Shown here one piece after another: positions 4,946-7,490 of a stretch of 7,490 nt of DNA. The DNA is from JAXDJJ01 sp034665745 (GTDB lineage Bacteria; Actinomycetota; CADDZG01; WHSQ01). The DNA lies in the NCBI GenBank assembly GCA_034665745.1, contig JAXDJJ010000076.1, positions 1-7,490 of the forward strand. Reading direction: 5' to 3'. The first letter of the stretch is position 1, and each line of letters starts with the position of its first letter. The notes beneath the pieces are model-generated. The model saw nothing but the letters and a program-made list of their open reading frames with translations, was not told the DNA's origin and ran no database searches. A program made the translations under genes and the position numbers.

Positions 4946-5407
4946 CGGCTTCGTGATCATGAGGAACACGATGATGGTCAGCCCGATCGTAAGGATCGGG
5001 CCGATCTTCTTCGTCTTGCCGACCAACTCGAGGAACTTCGGGGTTCCCGCTTCGCCGCTTTCGGCCATTGCGACGATCTTCTCCACCGTTGGGTTCTGCT
5101 GGAATACCGCGAGGTAATAGATGACGACGTAGATAAGTAGTGCGATCCATAGCCATTCGTTGCTGAAGAAGTTCTTGTCCCGGCCGCTCTCGACGATCAA
5201 GAGGATGCCCGTCACCGGTTGCACGATCGTGGCCGTCGGAAACACGAGCTTCTTTTCGATCGCCATCATCGCTTTGAGCACACCGAGAGATTGAGGGCCT
5301 TCGAGCTTGCCCGATAGGGGACCCAGCACCGCGAATGCATACGTTGGTCCGAAACCGATGATCGCGCCGAAGATATGAAGCAGTAGAAGTATCTCGAAAT
5401 AGCCCAT
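4922..5407 (-). CDS. DUF2269-like four-helix integral membrane protein
   Basis: From the ATG at 5407 the product has 161 residues and about four membrane segments: 5-29 (a histidine-containing first helix, 'LLLLHIFGAIIGFGPTYAF'), 55-73 ('VFPTATIVQPVTGILLIV'), 86-103 and 135-152. Loops carry a lysine-rich cytoplasmic-type stretch (45-53 and 124-135). The pattern, with His11 near the start of helix 1 and a proline-containing second helix, recalls the DUF2269 family of predicted membrane proteins, whose function is unknown. Residue patterns do not identify a transporter or enzyme. A longer reading from 5437 is possible but rejected: AGGAGG (complement of 5414-5419) sits 6 bases before this ATG, and the extra residues are polar and would precede the first helix. 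Single gene, convergent with VOC, divergent from the next. Confidence 0.8.
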   Translation of the reverse strand: MGYFEILLLLHIFGAIIGFGPTYAFAVLGPLSGKLEGPQSLGVLKAMMAIEKKLVFPTATIVQPVTGILLIVESGRDKNFFSNEWLWIALLIYVVIYYLAVFQQNPTVEKIVAMAESGEAGTPKFLELVGKTKKIGPILTIGLTIIVFLMITKPGAPEGFF

Positions 5408-5413
5408 CGATGA

Positions 5414-5419
5414 CCTCCT
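5414..5419 (-). promoter_or_regulatory. Shine-Dalgarno site that fixes the DUF2269 gene start
   Basis: AGGAGG on the minus strand lies 6 bases upstream of the ATG at 5407 and rules in this start over the in-frame ATG at 5437, which would place the site inside the coding region. Confidence 0.75.
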
Positions 5420-5515
5420 GTCGACCTTTTCGGGCACGGTACTCCGTAAGGCCTTGTCGGTTCGGCATTATCGAAGGGAAATCCTTGAAGAGCGTGGGCT
5501 ACCGACGGGCCCTCG

Positions 5516-5521
5516 TACGAT
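5516..5521 (+). promoter_or_regulatory. Candidate -10 hexamer, leaderless start
   Basis: TACGAT ends 6 bases before the GTG at 5528, the same hexamer and the same spacing as at the arsR gene (2940-2945 and 2952). There is no Shine-Dalgarno site before this GTG, which fits a leaderless mRNA. A good -35 at 16-18 bases is not seen; TTGAAG at 5485 is too far away. Confidence 0.45.
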
Positions 5522-5527
5522 TGCTAC

Positions 5528-6079
5528 GTGACTCTTAGCGGCCGCTCCAAGATCGGACTCACGATCGCGAGCTTGATCGGCATCGGCCTGTACCTGGTCG
5601 TCTTCGACTATGGGATCAACGCGGGACGGATCCACCACGGCGTTCATGTGCGAGACATCGATGTCGGGGGTCTGACGAGGGACGAGGCAACCGCGCGATT
5701 GACCGCCGCCGCGGCCGACCTGGAACAACAGCCGGTCATATTCACGCGCGAAGGATTCGACTGCAATTTCGAGCCCATCGAAACGGGATGGGATCCTCGT
5801 CCTGGCGACACAGCCGCGTCGGCGTATCGCGTTGGTCGCGGAACGTCATGGTTCGCGGCCCTCGCAACGCGGGTCAAGGCATGGGTCGCGGGTGCAACCA
5901 TCGACTGGAACGACACGATCGATAAGAACGCGGTGACTGATCTGATCGATCGCTGTGAAGAGAGAGCGGGTGGATTGGGCTACGAGATCCGTCGATGGAT
6001 CCTGCGGCAGAGGATCCATGAAGCGATCAAGACGTGGCCCCGGCAGCCGTTCAACGTTCCCGTGATCCAGACCGGCTAG
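5528..6079 (+). CDS. Membrane-anchored protein with YoaR/PG_binding_4-like domain, short form
   Basis: A GTG start gives 183 residues. A basic N-terminus (S-G-R-S-K) and a hydrophobic helix at about 9-28 anchor the protein with its C-terminus outside. Residues 34-118 match the peptidoglycan-binding-like domain found before VanW and some L,D-transpeptidase domains: 'GRIHHGVHVRDIDVGGLTRD' (33-52) is its signature, followed by 'EATARLTAAAADLEQQPVIF', 'GWDPRPGDTAASAYRVGRG' and 'WFAALATRVKAW'. Residues 124-183 resemble the linker and the end of a second such domain ('I..AI...PRQPFNVPVI'), but the middle strands are missing, and no VanW or transpeptidase domain follows. Full-length relatives are usually several hundred residues, so this is a cut-down version. 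A wall-binding or scaffold role is inferred, not shown. Its TAG shares bases with the stop of the opposing kinase gene. Confidence 0.72.
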   Translation: MTLSGRSKIGLTIASLIGIGLYLVVFDYGINAGRIHHGVHVRDIDVGGLTRDEATARLTAAAADLEQQPVIFTREGFDCNFEPIETGWDPRPGDTAASAYRVGRGTSWFAALATRVKAWVAGATIDWNDTIDKNAVTDLIDRCEERAGGLGYEIRRWILRQRIHEAIKTWPRQPFNVPVIQTG

Positions 6080-7329
6080 GGAGCCGGCGAACCCCCGTCG
6101 GTCGGCTGCGGAGTGGGCGCCGGTTCGGAGGGTTCTGGGGTCGGTTCCGGATCGCCACCCCCACCCCCACCACCAGTGTCAGACCCACCGGTCGAGGTGT
6201 CGTCGGTGCTCGTCGCTATGTCTTCTTTCCGTTGCGCGATCCGTTCCGCCCGGGTCGTAGGCGATGGGCGCGGACTCGCAACGCCGCTCTCGCCGGGCGA
6301 CGATGAGGGAGTCGGAGACTTGAACTTCAGCCCCCCGACGTTGGGGAGGGGAGCTTGTCCATCGTCGGCCGACGCCACGGCGTCATCCTCACCCGAGGTA
6401 AGAACCGCAAAGGCTGGGATCGCGAGCAACACAACTGCAACCGCGGCCCCCACGAGAGCGCGCCGACCGGCCCACCACTTCGGCTCGTCGGCGACCACAG
6501 CGATCGGTCCTGTAGCGGCGGGATCGAAACGTTCTAGTGAGGTGGCCAGTTCGGTCCCGTCCATGAAGCGATCGGCGGGATCCTTGGCGAGGCACTTGAG
6601 CACGAGAGCGTCGATGGCGGGGTCGAGCTCCGGCACGTGCGTTGAGGGCGGTGCGGGCTCTTGATCGACGTGAGCGATGGCCACAGCGGTGACATTGTCG
6701 CCATCGAAGGGACGAACGCCGGTGAGCAACTCGTAGAGAACGATGCCAAGCGCGTAGACATCCGAGGCGGGACCAGCGTCACCACCCGATGCTTGTTCGG
6801 GGGAGATGTAGTGAGGCGAGCCGATAGCGGCCCCCGTGGCGGTCAATCGCTCGGAGCGCCCCGACGACGCGATGCCGAAGTCCGCAAGCTTCACGGAGCC
6901 GTCGGAGTCCAAGAGGATGTTTCCAGGCTTGATGTCACGGTGAACGATCCCGAGGTTGTGGGCGGCTCCGGCGGCGAGGGCCGCGCCGGCGACCACCTCG
7001 AAGGCCCATTCGGGCTCGTGCGGCTCGCCGATCTTGTCGGTCAGGGCCCCCCCGGGGACCGCCTCCATCACGAGATAGGGGCTCTCCTCGAACTCTCCGA
7101 AGTCGAGCACCTGAACCACGTTGGGGTGCGAGATCCGGGCCACCGCCTGCGCCTCGGAGAAGAAGCGGACGAGGAATTCAGGATCCTCTGAGAGCTGGGG
7201 GGCTAGGAACTTGATCGCGACGGACCGCCCCAGGTGGGAGTCATGGGCCAGCCACACCTCGGCCATGCCCCCTCGCCCTAGGAGCTCGGTCAACTCGTAG
7301 CGCGTCTGGATGATCTGTCCTGCGTCCAT
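6076..7329 (-). CDS. Membrane Ser/Thr protein kinase (PknB-type catalytic domain, no PASTA)
   Basis: A complete Hanks-type kinase of 417 residues. Kinase domain about 11-268: Gly-rich loop 'LGRGGMAEVW' (17-26), Lys40 in 'VAIK', Glu59 of helix C, catalytic loop 'HRDIKPGN' (130-137, Asp132), 'DFG' (150-152), 'SPEQA' (176-180) as the APE-equivalent, and 'SDVYALG' (189-195). All catalytic residues are present, so it should be active. The activation loop has Thr163 and Thr165, equivalent in place to the autophosphorylated pair of mycobacterial PknB. One membrane helix lies at about 291-310. The outside part (313-417) is low-complexity: Ser/Pro-rich, a basic-acidic patch 'RAERIAQRKED', seven glycines at 386-392, then a P-E-T-rich tail. 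It has no PASTA or other known sensor domain. The ATG at 7329 begins just before the first kinase strand; the nearest purine-rich site, AGGTGG (complement of 7343-7348), is 13 bases away, long for a Shine-Dalgarno site. The stop overlaps the convergent gene by 4 bp. Confidence 0.95.
   Translation of the reverse strand: MDAGQIIQTRYELTELLGRGGMAEVWLAHDSHLGRSVAIKFLAPQLSEDPEFLVRFFSEAQAVARISHPNVVQVLDFGEFEESPYLVMEAVPGGALTDKIGEPHEPEWAFEVVAGAALAAGAAHNLGIVHRDIKPGNILLDSDGSVKLADFGIASSGRSERLTATGAAIGSPHYISPEQASGGDAGPASDVYALGIVLYELLTGVRPFDGDNVTAVAIAHVDQEPAPPSTHVPELDPAIDALVLKCLAKDPADRFMDGTELATSLERFDPAATGPIAVVADEPKWWAGRRALVGAAVAVVLLAIPAFAVLTSGEDDAVASADDGQAPLPNVGGLKFKSPTPSSSPGESGVASPRPSPTTRAERIAQRKEDIATSTDDTSTGGSDTGGGGGGGDPEPTPEPSEPAPTPQPTDGGSPAP
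6155..6174 (-). repeat. G-rich tandem tract in the kinase tail
   Basis: The minus strand reads GGTGGTGGGGGTGGGGGTGG, roughly two copies of a G5-T unit flanked by G2-T units. It encodes the run of glycines at residues 386-392 of the kinase. The five G-runs, each at least two long, could form a two-layer G-quadruplex in the mRNA, and the tract is a plausible slippage site. It is in frame and does not break the gene. Confidence 0.5.
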
Positions 7330-7470
7330 AGGGCGTTTATCTCCACCTAGTAGCGGAGCAAACGCGCAGCGTTCTAAGGGCCCATTTCCCGTTTAGACAG
7401 CAGAGCAGGCAGGTAAAGGTCCGAGTAGAGCTTGTCCCGATTCATCCGCGGAATCCGATCGGAGGCCCAT
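7330..7470. other. Divergent intergenic region upstream of the kinase gene
   Basis: These 141 bp separate the kinase start (minus) from a new plus-strand start at 7471. Both promoters should lie here, but I see no convincing -35/-10 pair; TTGCTC (minus strand, about 16 bases before TAAACG) is a weak candidate for the kinase. No RNA gene, repeat or long hairpin is apparent. Confidence 0.5.
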
Positions 7471-7490
7471 ATGTCGCGACGCCTGCTAAC
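7471..7490 (+). CDS. Start of an unidentified gene (3' end outside window)
   Basis: GGAGG at 7461-7465 lies 5 bases before an ATG at 7471, and the frame stays open for the six full codons left (M-S-R-R-L-L). The basic residues after Met could begin a signal peptide or membrane protein, but six residues cannot identify anything. The call rests on the ribosome site, its spacing and the divergent layout. Confidence 0.5.

Noticed and set aside
4914..5468. 184-codon minus-strand frame over the DUF2269 gene
   Set aside because: It is highly charged with no membrane or domain pattern; the other frame encodes four clear membrane helices with a strong ribosome site.
6113..7191. Two consecutive long plus-strand frames (6113-6664 and 6661-7191) overlapping by ATGA
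   Set aside because: The ATGA overlap looks operon-like, but both lie wholly antisense to a kinase with every catalytic residue, and their residue content is a typical GC-rich shadow.
1..7490. Mobile elements, CRISPR arrays, tRNA or rRNA genes, toxin-antitoxin pairs
   Set aside because: I looked for terminal inverted repeats with transposase motifs, regularly spaced direct repeats, cloverleaf segments and short overlapping gene pairs of toxin type and saw none.

Overview
The window is GC-rich chromosomal DNA, most likely from an uncultured or little-studied member of the Actinomycetota. This rests on four things: GC-biased third codon positions and GTG starts, a CU044_5270-type protein, a pairing of ArsR with SRPBCC proteins, and several genes that look leaderless (a TANNNT hexamer 6-7 bases before the start codon). 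The last two are common in actinobacteria. The lineage is an inference; there is no rRNA or other marker gene here.

Layout. 1-510 is the 3' end of a CU044_5270-like gene, closed by a UUCG hairpin. 614-1753 encodes a secreted LVIVD-repeat beta-propeller. It converges with a GNAT acetyltransferase (2216-1770, minus), whose start lies only 18 bp from that of a divergent alpha/beta hydrolase (2235-2921). Next come an ArsR-family repressor (2952-3305) and an SRPBCC/AHSA1 protein (3286-3795), which overlap by 20 nt and have a recognisable promoter with a palindrome in its spacer. A bidirectional GNRA-loop terminator separates them from a secreted 168-aa protein of unknown role (4360-3854, minus). 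4504-4899 encodes a VOC/glyoxalase-fold protein and 5407-4922 (minus) a DUF2269-like four-helix membrane protein. 5528-6079 encodes a membrane-anchored protein with a YoaR/PG_binding_4-like domain. It runs tail to tail, with shared stop bases, into a membrane Ser/Thr protein kinase without PASTA domains (7329-6076, minus). A new plus-strand gene begins at 7471 and leaves the window.

How the genes work together. Only arsR-SRPBCC is a clear functional unit, with translational overlap and probable autorepression. The kinase and the peptidoglycan-binding-like protein both place C-terminal parts outside the membrane and may both concern the envelope, but they are convergent and not co-transcribed. 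The rest is a set of short, mostly single-gene units typical of a housekeeping or accessory stretch. No mobile element, CRISPR array, tRNA or rRNA was seen, and no gene-free stretch exceeds 143 bp. I do not see a multi-gene undescribed system. The most interesting signals are regulatory (leaderless starts, a possible shared divergent promoter, an operator in a promoter spacer) and structural (a histidine set in the propeller, a cut-down PG-binding protein).
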